Shown: one piece after another, positions 33,297 to 45,182 of the stretch
How the letters are laid out: the number at the start of each line of letters is the position of its first letter
Numbering within the stretch: the first letter of the stretch is position 1
Origin: Catonia carolina
Lineage: Eukaryota > Arthropoda > Insecta > Hemiptera > Achilidae
Length of the DNA stretch: 64,000 nt
Assembly: GCA_035578175.1 (NCBI GenBank)
Contig: JAQMRL010000021.1
Coordinates: forward strand, 1,932,323-1,996,322
Direction of reading: 5' to 3'
The notes under the pieces: generated by a model
The model's database searches: none
What the model was told of the DNA's origin: nothing
What the model saw: the letters and a program-made list of their open reading frames with translations, nothing else
Translations under genes and position numbers: made by a program

Positions 33297-33895
33297 TTAG
33301 GATTTCCTTTTCCTCCTACCGACTTTGATGTCGTCCCAGTACTTCTTCAGCCTCACCCTTGCAGCTCTCTCCTCTCCTCAGACCACTCCACCGTCCTCCT
33401 CAAAGAAACGCGCTCCCGAAAACCAGCAAAAGCTCTGACAGCCTCTCTAAACGTAGCTCTATTCAACATTCCTTCCTCGTCGATTCCAATCTCCTCCATA
33501 TCTCTCATCACCCCCTTTAACCAATCATTTTTATTCTTCTTTTTATACAGAAAGTCAAATATTCTTTTGGTTAATCAGCTGTCACTCATCCTGAAGAGGT
33601 GTGCAAAGTAGTTGGCTCTTCTCTTTCTGATAGCATCTTCCAGTTTCTCAGCTTCATTCGAGAGGTACAACTCTGATGTTGGCCTTAGTCTGTAGGCTCC
33701 TTCTTCATTTTTCGTTGGACCTAGTATTGTTCTGAGGACTCTCCTCTCTATCTTGACCAGATTATGCAGTAGCCCCTTGTAATTTAACGATAGGCTTTCT
33801 GCCGCATATAATACCTCTGGTCGAACTACTGTGTTGTAGTGCCTAATTTTTGCTTTTATTGGTATTGACCGCTTATTGTAGACGTTTTTAGTAAA
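33297..33895 (-). pseudogene. LINE ORF2 C-terminus, one TGA and one frameshift
   Basis: Minus frame from 33895: SIPIKAKIRHYNTVVRPEVL, YAAESLSLNYKGLLHNLVKI, ERRVLRTILGPTKNEEGAYR, KRRANYFAHLFRMSDS, TGA, LTKRIFDFLYKKKNKNDWLK, GVMRDMEEIGIDEEGMLNRA, RERVSLRRTVEWSEERR. A 2-bp shift near 33375 follows, then LKKYWDDIKVGRRKRKS and TAA. The TGA stands where Arg (CGA) is expected, consistent with CpG decay. It belongs to the same LINE family as 17990 and 48575. Confidence 0.8.
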
Positions 33896-34532
33896 ATAAA
33901 AATTAAAAATAATTTTATTTAAAAATATGTAGTGTATACACTTTTAGAAATGTCTAAAATAACCGGGATGGTTTAAGTAAAGTAACAACAAATGATTGAT
34001 TTAATCGGATCAATCACTATTCTTAAATGTCTTTAAACTGCATTAAATATGTTTCAGTTGTTTTTTCCGGTTCAATTGGTGTGCTTCATTTCATGTTCAC
34101 TTCTTGTTGTTGATGTTAAGAGTGGACTGTGATGTGATAGGTGTTGATAGCAAGAGAGAGAGAAAGAGAAGTTAAAAGAACTTGGCACATGTAAAACATT
34201 CCTTCTATTCTTCACATCTCTCCTTCATTTTCTCCCTTTTCTCTCTTACTCTATCCCACAATCACTCCGTCTCAATTTTTTTCTTTTAAAGAAGAGTAAC
34301 TTCTTTTTCTTTTTATGTCTCTTCTTGTCTGATGCTATAACTGTTTGTTCTTTATTTTACTTCTCATTTTGTGTCTGTCACTTTCTTTTTCACAGTTATT
34401 CACAACATACACGCATACCAAACTAACAAGATGAAAAAGAGTTACAAATTGGCTTACATTATCTAAAATAGAAATGTTCTACTTTGAAAAGTTTTTAAGT
34501 TTTCTCTAATAACTTTTCATAAATTTTGGTTT
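33896..34532. other. Unassigned sequence, 640 bp
   Basis: AT-rich with a CT-rich segment at about 34200-34330. No open frame, repeat match or splice pair recognised. Confidence 0.4.
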
Positions 34533-34790
34533 AGTTCCAGGGATACAAAAAATAGTTGTGTTTCTTATCAAATGGTCAGCCAATTAAATGACTGAATCAT
34601 TTAAGAACAGAAGAGGTAGATGTGTAAAAGACACTAATCAGAGTTACCTCCTCTGAGAGTAAGGCATTTTATTATGCAGGTAGACCGTGTGGTGAAAGAA
34701 GTGAAGGTGTTATTTGTAGGGTGAAAAGTAGATGCTTTTCATGCTGATAAACATACTTTTCCACTCGATAAGAAAGAGTGGTAAACCAAT
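34533..34790 (+). mobile_element. R393 retroposon, partial
   Basis: Plus-orientation middle part (TTTCTTATCAAATGGTCAGC to GAGTGGTAAACCAATC). 3' end missing. Its MNFIIQPD-type frame is broken by stops (VDRVVKEVKVLFVG, stop). Confidence 0.7.
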
Positions 34791-34834
34791 CAGCCAATTC
34801 ATCACAGATATCTTCCCTGAGGGTAATGAATTTA

Positions 34835-34920
34835 CCGGACGGACCGTCATCGCCCGCTTCCGCGAGCGATGCCCACAGCGGTCCCTCGACCGAGCCTTAC
34901 GCCCACCGGACCCGACGAAG
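34835..34920 (+). mobile_element. LTR fragment
   Basis: GGACCGTCATCGCCCGCTTC ... CCGACCGAGCCTTACGCCCA-like sequence matches 5512-5587 of the solo LTR. A GC-rich scrap between R393 and a Helentron. Confidence 0.6.
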
Positions 34921-34969
34921 AAGAAACAACTTTGTTATATACAAAGATATGATGTGTACGAAGAAACTA

Positions 34970-35489
34970 TTTATTATATAAATGTTTGCGCTAAAATGCA
35001 TATTAAAGCCGCAATCTTAAAAAACAATTTTTTTTACGTGAAAACTGCCTCACAAAGCATTTCAGCAAACATGGCGCCTGCCCTATCTTGTAGAGCATAA
35101 AAGATTTAGTACAGGAGGCGATTTTTAAAAAAATCGTATGACCCGTTTTTGAAAAAAATCGCAAAAAGTGAAAAATCACGACTTAACTACTACTTCCGGT
35201 TGACCAATTTTGATAAAAATGTTCGGGTCGGGTCCGGTAGTGGTATGTAACTTAAATTTCAAGTTTCAAGTTCATACGATGTTCCGTTCTTGAGATATTC
35301 TGTTCACACACAGACACACACACACACGCACGCGCGCGCGCGCACACACACACACACCAAATGCTAAAAACATGTTTTTTTGGTTCTAGGGGGTCTGAAA
35401 ACGTGTAGATCTGGTGAAAACTCGATTTCGAAAAATCGACATGAAAACAATACTTTCTTTATTATATATTCATATAGACAAGAGAAAGT
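34970..35489 (-). mobile_element. Helentron-like element, 5' half
   Basis: Ends at GACAAGAGAAAGT. (CA)n with CG interruptions at about 35306-35357. The 3' half is missing on this strand; a 3' end lies next to it in the opposite orientation. Confidence 0.75.
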
Positions 35490-35491
35490 AA

Positions 35492-35695
35492 AAAGTTATA
35501 GGAAAAATCTACAACTTTTATTTTAAGCATTTTTTAACAGATCCTAGTTTAACGTTAATTAGTGATTCCCCGTATTGTTACGTCGAACAGAGAGGTTGAT
35601 TTTCATTAAACGCCATTCAATCATTTAAAATTAAGTTATCTTTTTCATTTTACATTGGCAAGAGAAAGTCATGCGAGTATTTCACAACAGATTTT
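35492..35695 (+). mobile_element. Helentron 3' end fragment, opposite orientation
   Basis: Plus-strand 3' portion ending ATTGGCAAGAGAAAGTC, hairpin-like GCGAGTATTTCACAAC and AGATTTTTA. It directly abuts the 5' terminus of the minus-strand fragment. Confidence 0.7.
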
Positions 35696-35984
35696 TAAAA
35701 ACGCTTGCAAATATAGAGAGATTTCTATTCAGTAGTTGTACGAACTGTAAGCTCCATTAATATAAAAACTTATTAAAATTTAAATTGGCCTAATTAATAA
35801 TAATGTTCTGCCATTGTTAATAGAGAAATGTTTTAATAAACTAACAATGTGTTCACAAATTGCCAATAATTGGTGCGGCGTCCTCATTCTTTCCACTCCA
35901 CTATTCCCCCTTCCACCAATTGTAATAATAACTTTGTACCCTATTTACAATAGTAGTTAACTCATATAAATAGTCATAAATGTA

Positions 35985-36911
35985 CGAGGTGTAGCTATTA
36001 AATAACGAGACTGAAGTTGTAAAAAATTGTATTTTAATTTTATACATAATCACTTATTGTCACCTTCAATTTACATTCCTTCTCTATCCCTACAACGCTC
36101 GATGCGAATTTTCCATCGTTGGAAACAGTGCTGGAAGTCATCTTCTGTCAGCTCCTTCAGGACACGTGCAGCTTTCTCTTTTAAAGCTTCCACAGACTCA
36201 AATATTGTCCTTTTCAAAGCAGATTTCACCTTAGGGAAAAGGTAGAAGATAATAACATGTGATGGAACGTAATTTTTTACTAATGATCCGGAAACGAAGC
36301 GCCAATTCATGCACTGGAAGAGCCGAACTTCACCGAGAGCCAAAAAAGCTCGAATGAGCAAGTCAAAATTTAAAGCAATGATGATTGTTTATTTTTTTTT
36401 TATATATCCATGGATTATGTACCTTCACTGGGTTCCTGAACATCAAACAATTAATCAATATTACTACCTTGAGGTACTTTTTAAACTACGTCAAAAAGTA
36501 AGGAAAAACCGCTCCGAAATGTGGAAGGACAAATCATGGGTTGTCCACCAAGACAATGCGCCAGCTCATTCCGCGTTATCTGTCAAGAGGTTCCTAGCCA
36601 AGTACAGCATCTCAGTGTTAGAACAACCACCTTATTCACCAGATCTTTCACCATATGACTTCTACCTATTCCCTCAGGTGAAATCTGCATTAAAATGGAA
36701 AGATTTGAGTCTGTGGAAGCTGTAAAAGAAAAAACGGCAAGTGTCGTGAAGAAGATGGCTTCTAACACTGTTTCCAACAATGGAAAATTCACATGGAGCG
36801 TTGTAGGGATAGAGAAGGAGTGTATATTGAAGGTGACAATAAGTGATTATGTATAAAATAAAAATAGAATTTTTTACAACGTCAGTCTCGTTATTTAATA
36901 ACCACACCTCG
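35985..36911. pseudogene. Rearranged palindromic-ended mariner, complete
   Basis: TA-flanked. The left end CGAGGTGTAGCTATTAAATA is the inverse of the right end. Left arm (36071-36245, minus) encodes FPKVKSALKRTIFESVEALK, LKELTEDDFQHCFQRWKIRI and RCRDREGM. From about 36290 the plus strand encodes the core: HWKSRTSPRAKKARMSKSKF, VPEHQTINQYYYLEVL, HQDNAPAHSALSVKRFLAKY (second D), YSPDLSPYDFYLFPQVK (third D), then after a frameshift FESVEAVKEKTA and a C-terminus with one stop. The first Asp is lost (IVYFFFI where VFFD is expected). The N-terminal half is absent. Dead. Shares its junction with 7606-8036. Confidence 0.85.
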
Positions 36912-37175
36912 TATGTTGTTGTTTCGGTGATCAGCTGAAAGGGTGGTTTGAACCTCTAGAGCAGTGATTCTCAACCTCTAGGGGTCGTGGTGATATTATA
37001 AGGGGGGGGGGGTGGCGAAACAATAATTAAATCATTTAATCATTTTATGAGAAAAAAATCAATTATTATAAACTTACTTATAAAAATTTTACATGCAATA
37101 AGTACACCTACTTGTAAAGAAAATAAATTAATCATTAATTAATTATTAATGAGATGGTTGCATTTGATTTTCATT

Positions 37176-37376
37176 TTAAATTTTCTTCATACGTGGAACT
37201 TCGTTAGAAACATATAAAAGTAAATTGTTCTCCAGTGATAACATACGATTCCTATATTTAGTTTTTTGAGCAACCATAGAGGAAAACCTCTTTTCACAGA
37301 GATAAGATGTGGAAAAAGGTATTAATATTTTCAATACTTCCGTGACTAAATTTTCTATATTCATGATGTCGAGCAA
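37176..37376 (-). pseudogene. hAT C-terminal dimerisation domain, second copy
   Basis: Frame with VTEVLKILIPFSTSYLCEKR, FSSMVAQKTKYRNRMLSLEN. Nearly the same protein as 32184-32456 but starting later, with the N-terminal part out of frame. Confidence 0.8.
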
Positions 37377-37462
37377 GCCAAATTACAGTCAAAATTCAAT
37401 TATTACTAAAGCTTACTATTATTATCAGGAGAGGGGGGTTGCGAAATATTAATTTTATTTAT

Positions 37463-38526
<1,064 letters not shown>

Positions 38527-38705
38527 TTTTTTACTATTTTTGGGTCACGGAGCGCGAAAAAGGTTGAGAATTACTGCTCTTAGAGGTTTTACTAAGTAAA
38601 AACGAGGAGTTAGATGGTTTACTATTGCCTTCCTCGCTAAGTTGAAAGAGTATGCTTATCAGCATTCCAGGCCCCCCGATTACTTCAGATTAGATTCAAT
38701 AATAG

Positions 38706-38892
38706 TATATATAGACAAGAGAAAGTAAAAATATAACTATTTACTCCTGATAAGATATAAAATGTATATACAATTTTCTTTTAAAATCAAGAATATATTG
38801 GATAAAAAATTTATTAGACAAAGATAGATATAGAATAATAAATTAAAAACTTCTACAAACTAATGGGTATATAAGAGAGACCTGTAACCTGT

Positions 38893-38927
<35 letters not shown>

Positions 38928-39037
38928 CATATACAACTTAAAAAAAAAGTAAAAAAAGACAGGTTACGGCAGACGTCTTTGGTCATTTGCACCGTCTATC
39001 CATTCAACTGAAGATAGAATTACAAAATATTATAATA
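38706..39037 (+). repeat. Left member of a 330-bp direct repeat flanking a Tc1-type element
   Basis: Starts with a Helentron 5' terminus (TATATAGACAAGAGAAAGTA), includes an (AT)n run at 38897-38926 and TTACGGCAGACGTCTTTGG, and ends TATTATAATA. The partner is at 39812-40128. Confidence 0.85.
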
Positions 39038-39811
39038 CAGGTGATTTTTTAGTCCTGTACCCAATTGTTAATGTCTGGTAATTTTTTCTAAGAAAGGGAT
39101 ATTTTGTTTTGTGACACAAAGTTGGTAGCCCTACTCAACCGGTATAGATACGACAGTTTGAGTTGATTCTCCTTGAGTTGCGTAAAATTTTGTGCTGTTT
39201 CCAGTTGTGTTACGAACAGAATGTATTTTACCCTAGAACAACGGGTTTTCATTCTTGAACAATATTTTGTTACAAAATCGTATGCGAGTGTAAAAGAATC
39301 ATTTCAAATTAAATTTTTTGGTGTTCCTCCACTCTATTCTAGTCAATTTCTAGGCTAACTAACTGATTTTTAGAGGCAGGTATTGTTTGCAGCAGAAAAC
39401 GTAGTGGTCGACCAACTCTCTTGACAGATGACGTTAAGAGAATGTGAAAACAAGATTGCTCAATTCTCCATGGAAAAGTTTACAAAAACTTTCCTCGCAT
39501 GTTGATTTGTCATGTTCGAGTGCTCAGAAAGCTGCTAAAAAATTGAAATTGTATCCGTATCACATACGATTAGTTCTAGAGCTTCAGCCTCCAGATTTAA
39601 ACAAGAGATTGTTTTAGGATAAAAGATATTCTGTTCGTAGCACGACCGGAAATGGCACAAAATTTTACACAGCTCCAGGAGAATCAACTCACATTGCCAT
39701 ATCCATACTGGTTGAGTAGGGCTACCAACTTAGTGTCACAAAACAAAATTTATTTTTTTTAAATATTACCAGACATTAACAATTGGGTAACAGGACTAAA
39801 AAATCACTCTG
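39038..39811 (+). pseudogene. Tc1/mariner-type element with DUF4817-like N-terminal remnant
   Basis: TA-flanked with inverted ends CAGGTGATTTTTTAGTCC / GGACTAAAAAATCACTCTG; the inverted arms extend about 100 bp. From 39220 the frame reads FTLEQRVFILEQYFVTKSYA, SVKESFQIKFFGVPPLYSS, then stops. Other frames continue GRPTLLTDDVK-like, SSAQKAAKKLKLYPYHIR-like and LELQPPDLNKRLF-like pieces. These are the two helix-turn-helix parts of the DUF4817-type transposases; the DDE core is deleted. Non-autonomous. Confidence 0.75.
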
Positions 39812-40128
39812 TATATATAGGCAAGAGAAAGTAAAAATAAAACTATTTATTCCTGGATAATATATAAAATGTATATACAATTTTCTTTTAAAAACAAGAA
39901 TATATTGGATAAAAAATTTATTAGACAAAGATAGATACAGAATAATAAATTAAAAACTTCTACAAACTAATAGGTATATAAGAGAGACCTGTAACCTGTT
40001 AAATATATATATATATAGCATATACAACTTAAAAAAAGTAAAAAAGAGACAGGTTACGGCAGACGTCTTTGGTCATTTGCACAGTCTATCTATTCACCTG
40101 AAGATAGAATTACTAAATATTATAATAT
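39812..40128 (+). repeat. Right member of the 330-bp direct repeat
   Basis: TATATAGGCAAGAGAAAGTA to TTACTAAATATTATAATATA. The (AT)n run is shorter here. The Tc1-type element sits exactly at the junction of the two copies. Confidence 0.85.
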
Positions 40129-40402
40129 AACTCAAATGTAAATAGTTGCAGGTTTAGTTCGTTAACTCCTTAACTGTTTTATGTAATAATAAATATATCT
40201 TAGATTTTTATAGTAAGACAGGTTTTTTTGAAAATAATTTACTACCTATATAACATTATTCAACTCGATTTACGTGCCACCATTTTACTTTTTAGAGTGT
40301 CAGTGAATAAATTTTTTAATAATTTTTCTTCTTTACAACGGCTGATATATTTAAGATTTTAAATTTAATATTTAATATAATAGTATTATAAATTACATTA
40401 TT

Positions 40403-40493
40403 TAACTAGTAATTTTATATAAAATGTATGTAAGAAGGAGAAAATATTTTTATGAAATAAATTTTCAAGGAATTTTTAATATTATTAGAAAAA
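40403..40493 (+). repeat. Left member of a 90-105 bp direct repeat flanking a Helentron
   Basis: TAACTAGTAATTTTATATAA ... AATTTTCAAGGAATTTTTAA ... ATTATTAGAAAAA. The partner is at 41172-41278. Confidence 0.8.
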
Positions 40494-41171
40494 AATGTAC
40501 ATCTTTTAATTTCCTATAAATTTCATTATATACACTTTTGTTGTCAAATGCATACCAAGGCCGAAATCTTAAAAAAATCGATTTTTCACAAGTTTTCGTG
40601 AGAAAAAAAACAAAATATCGCTAATTACCGCTAAACTAAGCGTTATAAAAAAAAATATTTTCAATAAAAAATGTAGAATTTTAAATTCTCTACACTTTTT
40701 ATTACATACATTTTTACGGTAAAATGTATAATAAAACAGCAATCTTGAAAAAACAATTTTTTTCCGTGAAAACAGCCTCACCAAGAATTTCAGCAAACAT
40801 GGCGCCTACTCTATCTTGTAGAGCATAAAAAATTTAGTAAACCAGGCGATTTTTAAAAAAAATGTAGGACCAGTTTTTGAGAAAATCGAAAAGTGAAAAA
40901 TTACACGAATAAACTACTACTTCCGGTTGACCGATTTTGATGAAAATGTTCGTATCGGGTTCGGTAGTGGTATGTTACTTAAGTTTCAAGTTTCAAGTTC
41001 GTACAATGTTCCGTTCTTGAGATATTCTGTTCACACACAGACCAACGCTAAAAACATTATTTTTGGGTTCAGGGGGTCTGAAGACGTGTAGATCCGGTAA
41101 AAACTCGATTTCGAAAAATCGACGTGAAAACAATACTTTCCTTCCTATATATTCATGTAGGCAAGAGAAAG
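40494..41171 (-). mobile_element. Helentron-like element, 3'-truncated
   Basis: Starts inside the body (ATCTTTTAATTTCCTATAAA) and ends exactly at GGCAAGAGAAAGT. The GT tract is almost absent (CACACACAG). Confidence 0.75.
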
Positions 41172-41278
41172 TAACTAGTAATTTTATATAAAAAGTACGC
41201 AGGAGGATATAAATACGTTAGGTAATATTTTTATGAAATAAATTTTCAAGGAATTTTTAATGCCTATTATTAGAAAAA
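41172..41278 (+). repeat. Right member of the 90-105 bp direct repeat
   Basis: TAACTAGTAATTTTATATAA ... TTTTCAAGGAATTTTTAATG ... ATTAGAAAAAC, with a short insertion (ATACGTTAGGTA) relative to the left copy. Confidence 0.8.
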
Positions 41279-41360
41279 CCTTATGCTGTCATGTTTAGAA
41301 CTTTGATACGTTTCCCTCTATTACTTTATCACCATAAAGAGATTTTTACATTACAAAATC

Positions 41361-41499
41361 TGGTATGAAACACACACGATTTTCTCTTGTCAATGTAATA
41401 TGAAAATTAACCTTTGTAGAACTTAAAAATACAGAAAATTTGTAATTGGCGCTAAATTAGGCTCTCCAGAGAAAAATGCTTCAAAATAAAATTTGTAAG
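41361..41499 (-). mobile_element. Helentron 3' terminal fragment
   Basis: AAATCTGGTATGAAACACAC, ATTTTCTCTTGTC, then about 90 bp of body ending at the SINE2 insertion. Confidence 0.65.
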
Positions 41500-41500
41500 C

Positions 41501-41690
41501 CCCGGCCGCATTAGCGTAGCTGGTACCGTGCTTGCTTCTCATCATGGGGTCTTGGGTTCGAATCCCATTCAGGCACGGCATACTTTCATACGTTACAAAA
41601 ATCATTTCATCCTTTACAGTTACAACCCAACGTCGTCGCTAATGTCCACTGTAGTTAATGCGACGTTAAATAAATAAAGAAAAGAAAGAA
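41501..41690 (+). mobile_element. tRNA-derived SINE2 (head type i, tail type b)
   Basis: A box TAGCGTAGCTGG, B box GGGTTCGAATCCC, body CGGCATACTTTCATACG, tail CGTCGTCGCTAATGTCC, GTTAATGCGACGTTAAATAA. Same head as at 8.3 kb with the tail of the 12.7-kb copy. Confidence 0.85.
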
Positions 41691-43020
41691 CAATATTTCT
41701 TAAAACACTACGTTTGGAGTGTACCATTGTACGGAAATGAAACATGGGTGATAAAGGGTGTAGAAAGGAAGAGGATAGAAGCTTTTGAAATGTGGTGTTA
41801 TAGGAAAATGTTAAAGATAAGTAATTTAGAGGTTCTTAGGCGAGTAGAAAAATTATAAAAAAAATTAAAAAAAATAAAAATTTTTTTAAGAAACGCTATT
41901 ATTTAACAATGATTCAAATAAAAAATGAACTAAAAAGAAAAAATAAAAAAAAATTACAGACATTACTGTTACAAATAATAAAAGCGTGGCGCATTTTTTT
42001 TGTAAAATATTCGTTGTATAAAAATGCGCCACGCTTTTATTATTTGTAACAGTAATGTCTGTAATTTTTTTTATTTTTTCTTTTTAGTTCATTTTTTATT
42101 TGAATCATTGTTAAATAATACTAGCGTTTCTTAAAATTTTTTTTTATTTTTTTATTTTTTTTATAATTTTTTTTCTGTGATTTTTTTTGTAATTTTTTTT
42201 ATTTTTTTCTTTTTAGTTACTTTTTTTAAGTAATTGTTAAATTAAAGCGTTTTTTAAATTTTTTTTGAAAAAAAATTTTTTCAAAAATTTTTTTTGAAAT
42301 TTTTTTGTAATTTTTTTTTACAAACACCTATTGTCATCGAAGATAAACAAGTGTGCAAAGTTTGATTCATATTGATACGGTAGAAGTATTAAAATTTTAA
42401 GTTGCAAGATTTGATGGATCCAAGATTAAGTTATTTTGTAATAAAAAAGCGTTTAAAAAAAATTTTTTTGTAAATTTTTTTTTATGACAGCGTATTGTCA
42501 TCGAAGATAAACAAGTGTGCAAAGTTTGATTCATATTGATACGGTAGAAGTATTAAAATTTTAAGTTGCAAGATTTTATGGATCCAAGAGTAAGTTAAAT
42601 AAAAGCGTTTAAAAAAAAGCGTTTAAAAAAAATTTTTTTGTAAATTTTTTTTTATGACAGCGTATTGTCATCGAAGATAAACAAGTGTGCAAAGTTTGAT
42701 TCATATTGATACGGTAGAAGTATTAAAATTTTAAGTTGCAAGATTTTATGGATCCAAGAGTAAGTTAAATAAAAGCGTTTAAAAAAAAAAGTATATGGAA
42801 GCATCTTACCAGAAGAAGGGATAGGCTAGTGGGGCATATCTTAAGACATCTATCAATAATGGAGGGTAATATTGAGGGAGTAAATTGTCGGGGGAGGCAA
42901 AGATTAGAATATTTAAAGGAAATTACAAAAGATGTAGGATGTTACAGGTACGTAGATATGAAACGACTTGGGCAAGATAAAATAGCTTGGAGAACTGCAT
43001 CAAACCAGTCGAGAGAATGA
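41691..43020 (+). pseudogene. RTE-like LINE C-terminal remnant split by a 930-bp insert
   Basis: The left part (to about 41854) encodes the YGNETWVIKGVE / EAFEMWCYRKMLKI region. The right part (42789-43020) encodes HILRHLSIMEGNIEGVNCRG, RQRLEYLKEITKDVGCYRYV and DMKRLGQDKIAWRTASNQSRE, stop. Closely related to 16560-17055. The insert lies in the A-rich segment between the two. Confidence 0.8.
41855..42788. mobile_element. Unclassified insert: 136-bp palindrome plus three tandem units
   Basis: 41863-41998 and 42019-42155 are nearly perfect inverted copies around a spacer of about 20 bp (the core includes AAAGCGTGGCGCA and its complement). Then a unit of about 165-170 bp, containing TTGTCATCGAAGATAAACAA and ATTTTAAGTTGCAAGATTT, occurs three times, from about 42331, 42495 and 42665. 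The outer ends AAACGCTATTATTTAAC and GTTAAATAAAAGCGTTT are inverted repeats, suggesting a non-autonomous DNA transposon. No protein. Confidence 0.6.
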
Positions 43021-43147
43021 TGACAAAAAAAAATTTTCTTCTTAATATTTAGTTTAATATATTTTAATTTTTTATTTAGAATATTTTTATATTAATTGGA
43101 AATTATTTATTATGATGATTATTTTAATTCTTCAACAATTGAAATAT

Positions 43148-43386
43148 GGTCTTCGGGCCAGCCCAGTCAGTCAGGTGGTAGGAAGTCGCTATAATTTGTT
43201 AAGTAACACCATTTGGGGAAGCGTTTTTGTATGGTGACCAGCTGACAGCCATCCGTGAACAAACTCTACTGGGAGACCCTGTTCAAACTCACGCCAAATT
43301 CACGTCAAATAATGCAGCAAAAGCAGCGATCAAATTGGGTAGTTGTCAATAATGTACAGTTCCCGACAATAAATAAAAGCTAAAAA
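43148..43386 (+). mobile_element. G240 SINE-like repeat, second copy
   Basis: GTCTTCGGGCCAGCCCAGTC ... TACAGTTCCCGACAATAAAT, ending AAAGCTAAAAAA directly against a Helentron 3' end. Confidence 0.65.
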
Positions 43387-44164
43387 ATCTGGTGTGAAAC
43401 ACTCACACAACTTTCTCTTGCCAATGCAAATAATTAATAATAAACCTAACATTATTAATAAAATATTAAAAATAAACAACAACTAACCTCAAAAACATAA
43501 CCTTATTTTAATCATGAGTGGAAGACGCAAAATGAAAATCGAACTCAATTTGGATTAAAAAAAACGGAAAATCACACTTTCACGCTAAACTAGGCTCTGT
43601 AGAGAAAAATTCTCTAAACAAAAGTTGTAGATCTTTTAATTTTCTATAACTTTTATTATATACACTTTTGTCGTAAAATGCATACTAAGACCGAAATGTT
43701 AAAAAAATCGATTTTTCTCACGTTTTCGTGAGAAAAAAAACAGAAAATCGCAAATTACCGCTAAACTAAGCGTTATACAAAAAAATGTTTGAAACAGAAG
43801 TTGTAGGTTTTTAAATTCTCTAACACTTTTATTATATAAGTTTTTGCGCTAAAATTTATATTAAAGCCGTAATCTTAAAAAAACAACGTTTTTACGTGAA
43901 AACAGCCTCACCGAGAATTTCAGCAGACATGGCGCCTACCCTATCTTGTAGAGAATAAAAAATTGAGTAAAATAGGCGATTTTAAAAAAAATCGTAGGAC
44001 CAGTTTTTGAGAAAATCGCAAAAAACTGAAAAATTATACGAATAAACTACTACTTCCGGTTGACCGATTTTAATGAAAATGTTCGTGTCGCGTCCGGTAG
44101 TGGTATGTAACTTAAGTTTCAAGTTTCAAGTTCGTACGATGTTCCGTTCTGGAGATATTCTGTT

Positions 44165-44197
<33 letters not shown>

Positions 44198-44348
44198 ACA
44201 CACACACACACACAGACCAATCGCTAAAAACATGTTGTTTGGATTCAGGGGGTCTGAAAACGTATAGATCCGGTGAAAACTCGATTTCGAAAAATCGACA
44301 TGAAAACAATACTTTCCTTCCTATATATTCATATAGGCAAGAGAAAGT
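43387..44348 (-). mobile_element. Helentron-like element, full length
   Basis: Younger subfamily with (CA)n and a GACA interruption at 44164-44215. It shares private variants with 61825-62799 (CTGGAGATATTCTG, GAGTAAAATAGGCG, CAGCAGACATGG), so these two are close sisters. Confidence 0.88.
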
Positions 44349-44772
44349 AAAAAACAAAAAATCAATTAATTATAAACTTGACCTTCGATCAACGATATAG
44401 TGAAGCATAGACTGCTATTCTACACAATGAACAGCAAAAGATGTTGAACGTGTTCAATCGCTTTTAATGACCCCGAAATTATTTCATTATATATTTAAAA
44501 GGATTATACATAATAAAGCAATTATAAATTATGTTTTCTTTTACATAACCTCATTATTTTAAGTGTAAAATTCATGTAATAATACAGCAGATATTTATAA
44601 TATCAGGTTTGCTTTAAGGTGAATTGAAGAAGAAAATTATTATCAGTCCAAATACGGTAAAAAATATTTTTAAGTAGGTAAGTAAATTTAAACAAGTCTA
44701 TTTTATTTAATTGTTATTATGTTAGGTTAAGGAGAGAGGTATTTGGTTTGAATAAATATCAGTATATACATA
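44349..44772. other. Unassigned AT-rich sequence
   Basis: No gene or repeat copy recognised. Confidence 0.4.
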
Positions 44773-44842
44773 TAGGGTGATACACGAAGTTTAACGGCGC
44801 TTTCTGAACTCACTTCAGGAAAAAACTTAATATAAACATCGA

Positions 44843-45172
44843 ACCCACCGGGTTAATCTAGAGGTAAAATCGTCGCCGTAAGTCAGCAGTTCTGTTTAAC
44901 AGCTGATTTTGTGGACGAAGGTTTCTGGTTCAAATCCTAGTAAAGGTAGTAACTTTTGTACGGATTTGAATACTAGTCAGTGGCTACCAGTGTACTTTGA
45001 TGGTTGGGGTGCAATTAACCAAACTCTCTCAGGAATAGTCGGCCTGGGTCTGTACAAGACTACACCTCATTTATAAGTCATACACATCATCCTCATCTCA
45101 TTGGGTCATGGGATTGCTTATTGTTCTGAACTGAACTGATTGCAACGTACATATTAAAAATTAAAAAAAAAT
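44843..45172 (+). mobile_element. SINE1, full length
   Basis: ACCCACCGGGTTAATCTAGAGG, B box GGTTCAAATCC. Left flank AATATAAACAT; the right TSD is split by the Tc1-like element, whose far side continues TAAACAT. So SINE1 inserted before the Tc1-like element. Confidence 0.8.
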
Positions 45173-45182
45173 ATATAATATA

